Shown in pieces: positions 8,566 to 18,063 of a stretch of 21,337 nt of DNA (positions are counted from its first letter, which is position 1; the number at the start of each line of letters is the position of its first letter). This DNA is from DATJFQ01 sp035495555. Its GTDB lineage: Bacteria > Acidobacteriota > Vicinamibacteria > Vicinamibacterales > 2-12-FULL-66-21. Position numbers and translations under genes: made by a program. The DNA lies in the NCBI GenBank assembly GCA_035495555.1, contig DATJFQ010000010.1, forward strand, positions 1 through 21,337, given 5' to 3'. The notes below the pieces were generated by a model that was given only the letters and a program-made list of their open reading frames with translations, was not told the DNA's origin and made no database searches.

Positions 8566-8586
8566 TCCCGCTTTCCCTCCTATAAT
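8557..8586 (+). promoter_or_regulatory. Putative sigma-70-type promoter of the second TonB receptor
   Basis: A consensus TATAAT lies at 8581-8586. With 18-bp spacing the -35 position is TTGGGA (8557-8562; four of six match TTGACA), which is the last G-run of the heptad/G-quadruplex arm. Transcription would start near 8593 and give a leader of about 68 nt. The match is by eye. The overlap with the repeat suggests that folding of the G-rich strand could affect polymerase access, which is inference. Confidence 0.5.
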
Positions 8587-8623
8587 CCGGCCGTTCCAGC
8601 TCAACAACACACGCGTCGGGTTC

Positions 8624-8640
8624 GCCGGCCGCCGGCCGGC
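8624..8640 (+). other. Leader hairpin just upstream of the second receptor's RBS
   Basis: GCCGGCC (8624-8630), a 3-nt loop GCC, and GGCCGGC (8634-8640) form a perfect 7-bp all-GC stem. It ends 6 nt before the purine-rich GAGGGAGGGG (8647-8656) that serves the ATG at 8661. It may shape ribosome access; no riboswitch fold is recognised. Confidence 0.45.
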
Positions 8641-8660
8641 TCCATCGAGGGAGGGGTTCG

Positions 8661-11618
8661 ATGTCCCGAAAGCACCGTCGGGTATTCCGGGTCGCCACGC
8701 TGCTGTCCGTCCTCGGGGCGTTCGGCGCCGTTCCAGCGCTCGCCCAGTCACAGGCCGTCAACGGCACCATCGAAGGGACTATCAAGGACTCCTCGGGCGG
8801 TATGCTGCCTGGGGTTACGGTCACGATTCAAAATCTCGACACGGGCGAATCGCGGGTGATTGTCACCGACGCGAAGGGGCTGTTCCGCGCGCCGCTGCTG
8901 CCGCTCGGCAGCTACAAGGTGGCCGCGGAGCTCTCGGGATTCAAAAAATACGAGCAGACGGGGATTCCGATTAACGCCGGGGCCTCGGCTGTCGTAAACA
9001 TCGTCATGGAAGTCGGCGCAATGCAGGAGGTGGTGTCGGTCACGGCCGATGCCGCGGTCGTCGATCTGGGCAAGGTCGACGTCGGGCGCAACCTGGGCGA
9101 ACGCGAGATTCACAACCTGCCCCTCGTCTCGCGGAATCCCTACAACTACGCGCTCCTGCAGCCGGGCGTCAGCGGGTTCGAGAACTCCGAATTCGGGGTC
9201 CCGCGGTTCAGCGCGAACGGATCGCTCCTGCGCATCAACTATCAGATGGACGGCAACACGAACACGCAGAAGGACCGCGCGGGCCTGCGGCTGCTGCCGA
9301 TGTCGGAAGTGATGATCTCGGAAGTGAAAGTCACGACGAGCGGATACGCGCCGGAGTTTGGCCAGACGATGGGGCTGGTCTACAACGCGATCACACCCTC
9401 GGGCACCAACCGCCTGAAAGGGGACGCCGCGTGGCGCTATCGCAAGACAGCGTTCAGCGCGTTTCCGTTCTTCTTTACGCAGCCGAAAACGGACGCCAAC
9501 AAGCCGCTCGACAACGTGAACACGACGACGGCCGGTGTCGGCGGGCCGATCCTCCGGGACAAGCTGTTTTTCTTCGGGGGGTTCGAGCGCACCTATCGCG
9601 ACATGCCGCGGCTCATCACGATCACCCCGGCCGATGCCGCCGCCGTCGGCCTGCCGTCGCAGCCGGGGTCGGTGCCTGCCAGCCAGAACGTCAAGTTCGT
9701 GCTCGCCAAGATCGACTACCGCATCAGCGACGCGCACCGCCTCTCCACGCGATTCAACTGGTTCCAGAACGGCAATCCCTACAACGGGGGCGCCGGCGGG
9801 ACGACCGCGATGGAACGGTCGTTCGACTTCTTCGACAAGATGAACTCCACGTCCGCGCAGCTCATCTCCACCTGGGGGCCGAACCTGCTCAACGAACTGC
9901 GGACGCAGTACGCGCAGCGGCATCAGGTGCGGAACTCGCACGACGGCAGCGCGCCCGGCCTGGCCGTCAACATCACGGGATCCGTCGGGTTTGGCGCCGC
10001 GACGACCGGCGACGAGACATTCGAGGGCATCAGCCAGGTGATCGACAACTTCACGATCATGCGGGGCAGCCACAGCTTCAAGCAGGGGTTCGACTACCAG
10101 TACGTCAAGGACTGGGTGCTCACGCCGCTGACGCAGACCTACACGTTCCCCACGATCGCCGACTACCTCGCGGCGAAGAGCGGCGCGGCGCCGTTCGGCT
10201 ACTCGACGTTTGCGCAGGTCATCGGCGATCCCAGGTTCGACATGTCGACGAACCTGTTCAGCGCGTTCTGGCAGGATGACTGGCGGCTCGCCGACAATTT
10301 CAAGATGCTGTACGGCGTCCGCTACGACGCCTACCTCTATCCGAAAGCCGACCCGGAGTCGCCGTTCGAGTACTCGCGCAACTTCAAGAGCCAGGCGAAC
10401 AACTGGGGTCCGCGCTTCGGCATCGCGTGGACGCTCGGCAGGAACAAGGACCAGGTGATCCGGGCCAGCACCGGCGTCATGTACGATCAGCCGCTGCTTG
10501 CGATCTATCAGAACTCAATCCAGCAGAACGGCGTCCCCGCTCGCACGACGGTGTCGGTCAACGGGACCCAGGGCGGCACGCGCCCGGCTGGCGCGAACGC
10601 GGTTGCGTTCCCGAATACCTACTCCGACCTGCCGCCCGGGTTCACGCTGCCGCCGCAGACGATTACCGCACCGGATCCGGATCTGAAGCTCGCGTACAAC
10701 ATCCAGAACAGCGCGCAGTACGAGCGCGGGTTCGGGCGCAGCTATCACGGCTCGGTGGCGGTGGTCTACAACCGCGGCTACAACCTGCCGGTCATCACGA
10801 ACATCAACCCGATCAACCCGATCGGCACGCTGGCCGACGGACGTGGCCTCTACAGCACGGCGTCCAACACGAACACGCGCCTCGATCCGCGATTCAACGT
10901 GATCAACGTCGTCCAGTCGCCGGGCACGTCGACGTATCACGCGCTGATGCTGACCTTCGGCAAACGTTCATCGAGCGGCGTCCAGTACGACATCAACTAC
11001 ACGTACGGGAAAGGAGTGGACAACGCACCGATCACCGGCACGCTGGCGGTGCAGGGCGATCAGAACCGGTCGGATCCGCGCGACCTGAACCGCGACAAGG
11101 GGCCGAATGCCCTCGACACGCGCCACTCGCTCAACGGCAGCATCGTTGCCCGCTCGCAGTTCCATTACGGGCCGGCGCTGCTGCAGAAGATCCTGAGCGA
11201 CAATCAGGCGTCGATCATCCTCCAGTTCAACAGCGGCATCCCGTTCACGATCACGAGCAATCGCGATCTGAATGGAGACGGCAGCGGCAGCGACCGTCCG
11301 CTGTTCATCGGCCGCAACAGCGTATATCTGCCGGCGCGCCACAACGTCGATGCCCGGCTCTCCCGATTCATCCCGCTCGGCGGCGGCCGCCGCGTCGAGA
11401 TCTCGGGTGAGTTCAAGAACATCTTCAACACGGTGCAGGTCTCGTCGGTCCGCAGCCAGGTGCAGGTCGATGCGGCCGGCAATCCCATCCTGCCGATCGT
11501 GTTCGCGAACGCGCCGGTAACGACCTTTACCTCGATTCCGACGAGCGGCAGCGACTTCGTGCCGTCCGGCGGATACGAGCAACGCAAATTCTCGCTCGGG
11601 TTCAAGTTTTCGTTCTGA
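8661..11618 (+). CDS. Oar-like TonB-dependent receptor with carboxypeptidase-regulatory-like N-domain (copy 2)
   Basis: A 985-residue paralogue of the preceding receptor, colinear over its whole length. Residues 1-28 are a signal peptide (cut after ALA). Residues about 33-115 are the regulatory-like domain (GTIEGTIKDSSGGMLPGVTV), then the plug with IHNLPLVSRNPYNYALLQPG and PEFGQTMGLVYNAITPSGTN, and a barrel ending in RKFSLGFKFSF. The two copies are most alike in the N-domain, plug and terminal strand and most different in surface loops (for example the Cys loop of copy 1 is replaced by TQPKTDANKPLDNV), as expected for receptors with different ligands. The ATG has GAGGGAGGGG just upstream. Unlike copy 1 it appears to have its own promoter, and it is closed by a canonical intrinsic terminator 6 nt after the TGA. 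Confidence 0.9.
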   Translation: MSRKHRRVFRVATLLSVLGAFGAVPALAQSQAVNGTIEGTIKDSSGGMLPGVTVTIQNLDTGESRVIVTDAKGLFRAPLLPLGSYKVAAELSGFKKYEQTGIPINAGASAVVNIVMEVGAMQEVVSVTADAAVVDLGKVDVGRNLGEREIHNLPLVSRNPYNYALLQPGVSGFENSEFGVPRFSANGSLLRINYQMDGNTNTQKDRAGLRLLPMSEVMISEVKVTTSGYAPEFGQTMGLVYNAITPSGTNRLKGDAAWRYRKTAFSAFPFFFTQPKTDANKPLDNVNTTTAGVGGPILRDKLFFFGGFERTYRDMPRLITITPADAAAVGLPSQPGSVPASQNVKFVLAKIDYRISDAHRLSTRFNWFQNGNPYNGGAGGTTAMERSFDFFDKMNSTSAQLISTWGPNLLNELRTQYAQRHQVRNSHDGSAPGLAVNITGSVGFGAATTGDETFEGISQVIDNFTIMRGSHSFKQGFDYQYVKDWVLTPLTQTYTFPTIADYLAAKSGAAPFGYSTFAQVIGDPRFDMSTNLFSAFWQDDWRLADNFKMLYGVRYDAYLYPKADPESPFEYSRNFKSQANNWGPRFGIAWTLGRNKDQVIRASTGVMYDQPLLAIYQNSIQQNGVPARTTVSVNGTQGGTRPAGANAVAFPNTYSDLPPGFTLPPQTITAPDPDLKLAYNIQNSAQYERGFGRSYHGSVAVVYNRGYNLPVITNINPINPIGTLADGRGLYSTASNTNTRLDPRFNVINVVQSPGTSTYHALMLTFGKRSSSGVQYDINYTYGKGVDNAPITGTLAVQGDQNRSDPRDLNRDKGPNALDTRHSLNGSIVARSQFHYGPALLQKILSDNQASIILQFNSGIPFTITSNRDLNGDGSGSDRPLFIGRNSVYLPARHNVDARLSRFIPLGGGRRVEISGEFKNIFNTVQVSSVRSQVQVDAAGNPILPIVFANAPVTTFTSIPTSGSDFVPSGGYEQRKFSLGFKFSF

Positions 11619-11624
11619 CTGACT

Positions 11625-11654
11625 GCGGCGCCGCAGGCGCGGCGCCGCGTTTTT
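11625..11654 (+). terminator. Rho-independent terminator after receptor copy 2
   Basis: GCGGCGCCGC (11625-11634), a 4-nt loop AGGC, and a second GCGGCGCCGC (11639-11648) form a perfect 10-bp GC stem, followed by G and TTTTT (11650-11654). This is a textbook intrinsic terminator. The next gene's ATG is only 15 nt downstream, so the deacetylase must be reached by read-through or from a promoter inside the receptor gene. Confidence 0.9.
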
Positions 11655-11669
11655 CCTTCGGGGCCGTCT

Positions 11670-14462
11670 ATGAAACGTCTTGTCACCTTCGCTCTGGCCG
11701 TGTCCGCACTGGTCACGGCTTCCGCTCAAAACCGGATGTCGTTCTCGGTCGTCTCGCCGGAGAGCGGCCATATCGCGCTCGGCCTCGCGATACGCAAACT
11801 GGACGTGTCAGGCACGTTCATGCAGTCGGCCGCGCACCCCGACGACGAGCACAACGCGCTCTTCGCGCTCTACACGCGCGGCAGAGGGCTGCGCTCGATC
11901 GATCTCCAGACCAACCGCGGCGAAGGCGGCCAGAACGAGATCGGCCCCGAACTGTTCCACGATATCGGCGTACTTCGGACGTCGGAGCTGCTCGCCGCGC
12001 ATCGCATCGACGGCGCCGAGCAGTACTTCACGCGGGCGCTCGATTACGGCTATTCCTTCAGTCCCGAGGAAGTGATCGACAAATGGGGACGGGACGTGAT
12101 CGTCGGCGATTTCGTCCGCCAGATTCGGACGTTCCGGCCCGATGTCTTCCTGACCATGAACATCCAGGGGCGCGGCGGCGACCGTGCGCACGAAGCGACG
12201 ACAATCCTCGCGCGCGAGGCGTGGAAGGTGGCTGGCGATCCCAACGCCTACCCTGAGCAACTGAAGGAAGGGCTGCGGCCGTGGCAGCCGCCCAAGCTGT
12301 ATTTCACCGGCGGAAGAGGAGTGATCGGCGGTGCTCCGCCTTCGCAGGGTCCGCCTTCGCAGGCGCCGTCGGCGCCTGGTTCGGCGGGATCAGCGGCTGC
12401 CGGTAATCCTGCGCAGCCGCTGACCTCTACGTGCCGTGTGAACACGGGCGCCTACGACGAACTGCTCGGGCGTACCTATGCCGACATCGGCACTGACGCG
12501 CACAGTAACCACAAGTGCCAGGGAACCGGCGGGCTGCCGTCGATTCCGGGCGTGCAGATTGGCGGCAGAGGCCGCGGCGGCGGCGGTGGCATCGCGACGT
12601 ATCAACTCGTCGCCACGACGATCCCGGGGCAGATGGACAAGGACGAAACGTCCCTCTTCGACGGCATCGACACGAGCCTGGCGGGGATCGCGCGTTTCGC
12701 CGGCGCGAATCCGCCCGCCGCGTTGACGACCGGGTTGAACGCGATCGTGCAGCAGGCCGAGCTCGCGCAGAAAACGTTCGCGTCAGGAGACGATGCGGGT
12801 ACGGCGGCCCCGATCGAGGCTGGCCTCACGGCCGTGCGGTCCCTGCTCTCTCAGCTGGACTCGATGGGCCTCTCGGATTCGGCTCGTTACGAGCTGGAGT
12901 TCCGGTTGAAGCAGAAGGAGCGCGACTACCAGGACGCGGTGCTCGCGGCGCACGGGCTGACGTTCGAAGCCATTGCGGACGACGGCCTGATCATTTCGGG
13001 CCAGCCGATCAAGCTCGCGCTGGTGGCCATCAACCGCGGGGGAACCGACGTCGACGTCACGGGCGTCTCGGTCGCTGGATTGTCGGGCGCGACGTGCAAC
13101 GCCGGCCCGGCGAAGAAGGGCGCCGTCTACGCCTGCTCCGTCGACGCGCAGGTCCCAACCGATGCGAAACTCACGCGCCCGTACTTTCACGACAACTACT
13201 GGAAACATCCCGAGAATCCCGCGCGCGAAGACTTCGACCCGGGGGTGCCCTTCGGGATCGCGTTCGCGCCGTCGCCGTTTCATGTGACGTATCACGTCAA
13301 GGCAGGGTCGGTCGACGTCACAGAAGACGAGCCGATTCAGTTCCGGTACGTGAAGGACATCTATCGCGGCGACAAGCGCATGGAGCTGAACGTGGTTCCG
13401 GCGTTCTCGGTGAAGATGACGCCCGGACTCGCCGTCATTCCGGCACCGCGCGCCGGTGAGGCGCGGGTGCTCGACCGCGAACTCCACGTGACGGTCACCA
13501 ACGGGACCAAAGGGGCGGCGAAAGCGACGGTGACGTTGTCCGTCCCCGCCGGCTGGAAGGTTGCCCCCGCCAGCGCCCAGATCGAATTCGAGCACGAGGA
13601 CGAGGCGCTGTCCGCCCGCTTCCGGGTCACGGCGCCGGCCAGCGTGTCCATCGGCGAATATCCTGTCCGTGCCGTCGTCACCTCGTCGGTCACCGGCGAT
13701 GCGAAGTTCGACAACGGATATCAGGACATCGAGTACCCGCACGTGGAGCGGCGTCAGGTGATCAAGCCCGCCGAGACGTCCGTGAAAGTCGTCGATGTGA
13801 AGACGACGCCCGGGATCACCGTCGGCTACATCGTCGGCGTCGGCGATCAGGTGCCGCCGGCCATCGAACAGCTCGGCGCGAAGGTGGAGTTCATCGACGC
13901 GGACGAGCTCGCCTGGGGCAATCTGTCCAAGTACGACGTGATCATGACCGGCGTGCGCGCGTACGAGCGCCGCGACGATCTGCGCGCGTATAACCGCCGG
14001 CTGCTGGACTACGTGGAGCGCGGCGGGACGGTGCTCGTGCAGTACAACAAGATGGAGTTCAACCAGCAGCAGTACGGCCCGTGGCCAGCCAAGGTGAGCA
14101 GCAACCGCGTCTCCGACGAGGACGTGCCCGTGCAGGTGCTGCAGAAGGAAGACCCCGTGTTCACGCGGCCCAACCGCGTGACGGCCCAGACGTGGAAGGG
14201 CTGGGTGCAGGAGCGCGGTCTCTATTTCCTCGGTGACAAGGATCCAAAGTACACGGACCTGGTGTCGATGGTCGACTCGTTCCCTGACAATCCGGGAACC
14301 AAACTGGGCGCGCTCGTCGAGGCCAAGTACGGCAAGGGACGATGGATCTACATCGGCCTCGGTCTCTGGCGCCAGTTGCCTGCGGGAACGGATGGGGCGT
14401 ACCAGTTGCTGGCGAACATGATCAGCCTGTCGAAGACGCCGCCCGTGCCGGCGGTTAAGTGA
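11670..14462 (+). CDS. Exported PIG-L/LmbE-type deacetylase, long form
   Basis: A 930-residue exported protein. Residues 1-19 are a signal peptide. The PIG-L zinc motif AAHPDDEH spans residues 54-61 (predicted ligands His56 and Asp59), with FTRALDYGYSFSPEEVIDKW downstream and a further candidate ligand His174 in GGDRAHEA. The family removes N-acetyl groups from amino sugars or small thiol/sugar conjugates; this long extracytoplasmic form has no known substrate I can name. Residues about 219-250 are a Pro/Gln/Ala/Gly-rich insert, followed by the conserved SNHKCQG segment. The middle (about 430-700) looks like Ig-type beta domains. The C-terminus (about 706-920) contains a Rossmann-like GATase1-type segment (YDVIMTGVRAYERRDDLRAY). 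The ATG has only GGGG upstream. Location beside the lyase and receptors fits glycan de-acetylation. Confidence 0.85.
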   Translation: MKRLVTFALAVSALVTASAQNRMSFSVVSPESGHIALGLAIRKLDVSGTFMQSAAHPDDEHNALFALYTRGRGLRSIDLQTNRGEGGQNEIGPELFHDIGVLRTSELLAAHRIDGAEQYFTRALDYGYSFSPEEVIDKWGRDVIVGDFVRQIRTFRPDVFLTMNIQGRGGDRAHEATTILAREAWKVAGDPNAYPEQLKEGLRPWQPPKLYFTGGRGVIGGAPPSQGPPSQAPSAPGSAGSAAAGNPAQPLTSTCRVNTGAYDELLGRTYADIGTDAHSNHKCQGTGGLPSIPGVQIGGRGRGGGGGIATYQLVATTIPGQMDKDETSLFDGIDTSLAGIARFAGANPPAALTTGLNAIVQQAELAQKTFASGDDAGTAAPIEAGLTAVRSLLSQLDSMGLSDSARYELEFRLKQKERDYQDAVLAAHGLTFEAIADDGLIISGQPIKLALVAINRGGTDVDVTGVSVAGLSGATCNAGPAKKGAVYACSVDAQVPTDAKLTRPYFHDNYWKHPENPAREDFDPGVPFGIAFAPSPFHVTYHVKAGSVDVTEDEPIQFRYVKDIYRGDKRMELNVVPAFSVKMTPGLAVIPAPRAGEARVLDRELHVTVTNGTKGAAKATVTLSVPAGWKVAPASAQIEFEHEDEALSARFRVTAPASVSIGEYPVRAVVTSSVTGDAKFDNGYQDIEYPHVERRQVIKPAETSVKVVDVKTTPGITVGYIVGVGDQVPPAIEQLGAKVEFIDADELAWGNLSKYDVIMTGVRAYERRDDLRAYNRRLLDYVERGGTVLVQYNKMEFNQQQYGPWPAKVSSNRVSDEDVPVQVLQKEDPVFTRPNRVTAQTWKGWVQERGLYFLGDKDPKYTDLVSMVDSFPDNPGTKLGALVEAKYGKGRWIYIGLGLWRQLPAGTDGAYQLLANMISLSKTPPVPAVK

Positions 14463-14470
14463 TTGAGGAA

Positions 14471-14575
14471 GAATTCAGAATACCGAAATCACAATACAGA
14501 AGGGGTTCGAACCGAACCTGAGAACCTGAGAACCCGAGAACCCATTCTGTATTCTGTATTCTGTATTCTGACTTC
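14471..14575. repeat. Long inverted repeat built from ATTCTGT heptamers
   Basis: Right arm 14545-14575 holds four ATTCTGT-type units with 7-bp period. Left arm 14471-14501 is its reverse complement at 26 of 31 positions. After one mismatch the stem continues with GGGTTC (14503-14508) against GAACCC (14538-14543), giving a 38-position hairpin with 32 pairs. The 29-nt loop consists largely of GAACCTGA units with an 8-bp period. It starts 8 nt after the deacetylase stop and ends 19 nt before the next ATG. No T-tract follows. It could act as a 3'-end or leader structure between two operons. Confidence 0.85.
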
Positions 14576-14594
14576 TGTTCAGACTTCCAATTCC

Positions 14595-15170
14595 ATGCTC
14601 AAGACGCTCGGGGCTGCGCTCGTTATCGTCCTGTTTTTCGCCGGCGTTTCTCTCGTCGCCTACTCCCGCTGGACGCGGCCCATCGCGGCCGCCGACGCCG
14701 CGCTCGCCGATGGCCGCCTCGACGACGCGATCGCGGGCTATCGCACGAGCGAGACGCGGTTCGACCAGTTGCCTGCCGCGAGGCAGATGTTCGAATCCGA
14801 ATACGCGCGCGCGTACGGCAACCACTTGTGGGCGCTCTATCGCGCGAAGCGCTACGACGAAGTGATTGATCTCGCCGACAGGGGGCCTGCCGACGCGTCA
14901 CCCCACTTCTTCTCCGGCTGCGCCTTTTTCGTGAAGGGCGCGGCCGAGGAGCAGCCTGAAACCCGCCTGGGCTGGTTCACGCGCGCGGAGGAGGAATTTC
15001 ACAAAGCGCTCGAAACCGCGCCGGGCGACTGGGACACCAAGTACGACTTCGAGCTGACCAGCCGGCTCGCGTCGGAGTTGCGGAAGCAGCCGAAGACCCC
15101 GCCGAAACAGCTCATGCAGCTTCTCCGTCCGCCGCAGACCGGCGTCAAACAACAGCGGCGCGTGGGCTGA
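14595..15170 (+). CDS. Membrane-anchored TPR/MxaK-like protein of the MoxR operon
   Basis: A 191-residue protein. Residues about 5-24 (LGAALVIVLFFAGVSLVAYS) form one N-terminal membrane anchor; the rest is helical and TPR-like (DGRLDDAIAGYRTSETRFDQ, and FHKALETAPGDWDTKYDFEL near the C-terminus). Size, topology and position first in a MoxR/VWA operon resemble MxaK of methylotrophs or BatC-type proteins; that is an assignment by context, with weak sequence support. The ATG at 14595 is preferred over an in-frame TTG at 14463, because the extra 44 codons would be translated heptamer repeat. No clear Shine-Dalgarno precedes this ATG (TTCCAATTCC), so initiation is unusual for the window. The VWA gene follows after 21 nt. 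Confidence 0.7.
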   Translation: MLKTLGAALVIVLFFAGVSLVAYSRWTRPIAAADAALADGRLDDAIAGYRTSETRFDQLPAARQMFESEYARAYGNHLWALYRAKRYDEVIDLADRGPADASPHFFSGCAFFVKGAAEEQPETRLGWFTRAEEEFHKALETAPGDWDTKYDFELTSRLASELRKQPKTPPKQLMQLLRPPQTGVKQQRRVG

Positions 15171-15191
15171 TCGCCGATCCTCCCTGCTTTC

Positions 15192-16168
15192 GTGTTGCGC
15201 TTCCTCCGGCCCGAATTCGCCATCTGGTGGCAACTGCTGCCCGTGCTGCTCGCGTGCTGCACGGTCCAGGTGCTGTACCTGGCGTACGTGCGCCGCCGGA
15301 CGCGCATCGCGCCGCGGTTCGCGCGCCTGTCGCGCCGCGCCGGGTGGGCGCGCGTCGGGGTGGCGTCGCTCGCGGCGATGGTGATGGGCGGGTGTATCGT
15401 CTTCGCGCTCGCGCGGCCGCAGGCGTCGCTGACCGAGCGGTCGCCGGAATACGAGCGTCAGGATCTCGTGCTGATCCTCGACCGCTCCGCGTCGATGCGC
15501 GCGCACGACATCGTGCCGTCGCGGTTCTCCCGCGCCGTGGCGGAGATCAAGAACTTCCTCGAGCACAAACCCGAAAGCATCGACCGTGTCGGCCTGGTCG
15601 GGTTCGCGGGCGGCTCGCTCGTGCTGTCCTATCTGACGAACGACCTGAACACGGTGGCCTTCTTCCTCGACTGGGTCGATCAGGATCCCCAGACGCTGCT
15701 CGGAACCAACATCGGCGCGGCGCTGAAGAACGCCAGCGAGGTGGCGACGAAGGACGACCGCAAGACGAAGAAGATCTTCCTGCTCATCTCCGACGGCGAG
15801 GATTACGGCGCCGATCTCGAGCGACAGGTCGCGCAGTACCGCGCCGCGGGCCTCCATATTCACTGCATCGGGATCGGATCCGACAACGAAGTGCCGATTC
15901 CCGTGCGCGAGCCCGACGGACGCGAGGCTCCGCTGCGCGACGAAGACGGCCGGGTCGTGCGGACGCGGTTCGAAGAATCCACGCTTCGGCAGATTGCCGC
16001 GTCGACCGGCGGCGAGTACGTGCGCTCGACCACCGGCGGGGAGCTGACGAAAGCCATCAGCGATATTGCGCTCAGCGAACGGAAGATCGTTGGCTGGCGT
16101 ACGACGACCGATTATCGGGACCTTTATCCGGAGGCGCTTGGCGCGGCGGCCGCCGCGGGCGTGATGTT

Positions 16169-16184
<16 letters not shown>
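15192..16184 (+). CDS. Membrane-bound VWA-domain protein, MxaL/BatA-like
   Basis: A 330-residue protein starting with GTG at 15192. Two N-terminal membrane segments (about residues 13-32 and 54-72), a VWA domain, and a C-terminal hydrophobic segment (about 313-330) anchor the VWA domain outside the cytoplasm. The metal-ion-dependent adhesion site is intact: DRSAS at 97-101, Thr172 in LGTNIG, and Asp201 in SDGED. VWA proteins of this type work with MoxR AAA+ ATPases in assembling or maturing exported complexes. It overlaps the downstream moxR start by 16 nt. The region upstream of the GTG has no Shine-Dalgarno, so coupling to the preceding gene is likely. In the mxa comparison its place corresponds to mxaL. 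Confidence 0.88.
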
Positions 16185-17184
<1,000 letters not shown>

Positions 17185-17188
<4 letters not shown>

Positions 17189-18063
17189 TCCCCGAGCACG
17201 TGATGCGTGAGCTGCGGTACATCGAGCTGATGACCGCGCGGAAGATCCGCAATCAGCGGGTCGGCGCGTACCAGAGTCCGCTCCGCGGGCCCGGGTTCGA
17301 CTTCGACGAGCACCAGCCGTATCGGCCGGGAGACGACGTGCGGCGGATCGACTGGAACGTGACGGCGCGCGTGGGCGCGCCATACGTTCGTCATACGCAC
17401 GCGGAACGCGAGCTGAACGTCGTCGTCGCCATGGACGTGTCGCGGTCGATGCTGCTCGGCGGCCCCGGCTATTCGAAAAAGGAAGCGCTGACTTTCATCA
17501 CGGGCTCGATTCTGTTCTCGGCGCTGTCCGATCAGGTGAACGTGGGGTTCCTCGCCTACAGCGATCGGATTCACTCCTGGACACCGCCCCGGCGCACCCG
17601 CGCGGCCGCATGGGACGTGCTCGCAAAGATGTGGGCGCTCTCCTCTGGCGCGAAGCAGACCACGATGGCGCCCGCGATCGACCATCTGCTGCGGTCGCTC
17701 AAACGCGTGAGCATGGTGTTCTTCGTGTCCGATTTCATGCTGCAGGACGATTCGCTCGCGAGCCGCGCACTGACGGAGCTTGGCGCGCGCCACGATTTGA
17801 TTGCCGTGGTTCCGGAGGATCCGCAGGAAGTGCAGTTGCCCGCTGGCGTCGGGTACGTGCGGCTTCGAGACCTCGAGACGGGCAAGCGCGTGACCGTCGG
17901 ACTGAGCGGGGGCGCGCGCGCGGCGTACGAAGCGTCAGCGCGTGAGCGCCGGAACACGCTCGTCCGGGCGTTCTATCGCGTGCCCATGGATCATGTGTTC
18001 GTTCAGACGGACCGCAGCCCCGTGCTGCCCGTCTTATCGCTGTTTGCAAGGAGAATCGCGTGA
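17185..18063 (+). CDS. DUF58 (MxaS-like) VWA-fold protein
   Basis: A 292-residue soluble protein without membrane segments. The DUF58 hallmark YRPGDDVRRIDWNVTAR lies at about residues 46-62, followed by a VWA-like core with DVSRS at 84-88. It overlaps moxR by 4 nt (ATGA) and the next gene by 4 nt (GTGA), so it is translated in tight coupling. DUF58 proteins almost always accompany MoxR and are thought to act as its adaptor; in methylotrophs the equivalent is MxaS, needed for active methanol dehydrogenase. The specific client here is unknown. Confidence 0.9.

Noticed and set aside
8522..8974. 150-codon open frame spanning the heptad element and the start of receptor copy 2
   Set aside because: It begins in the hairpin and overlaps the receptor signal peptide in another frame; no motif and no Shine-Dalgarno.
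8748..10073. 441-codon open frame on the - strand
   Set aside because: Antisense to receptor copy 2, with the same Arg/Val/His-rich composition and no recognisable motif.
12515..13459. 314-codon open frame on the + strand
   Set aside because: Out-of-frame shadow inside the PIG-L deacetylase; Arg-rich without motifs.
15227..16168. Long N-terminal extension of MoxR
   Set aside because: This part of the frame overlaps the VWA gene, translates to Arg/Ala-rich shadow sequence, and would double the normal MoxR length.
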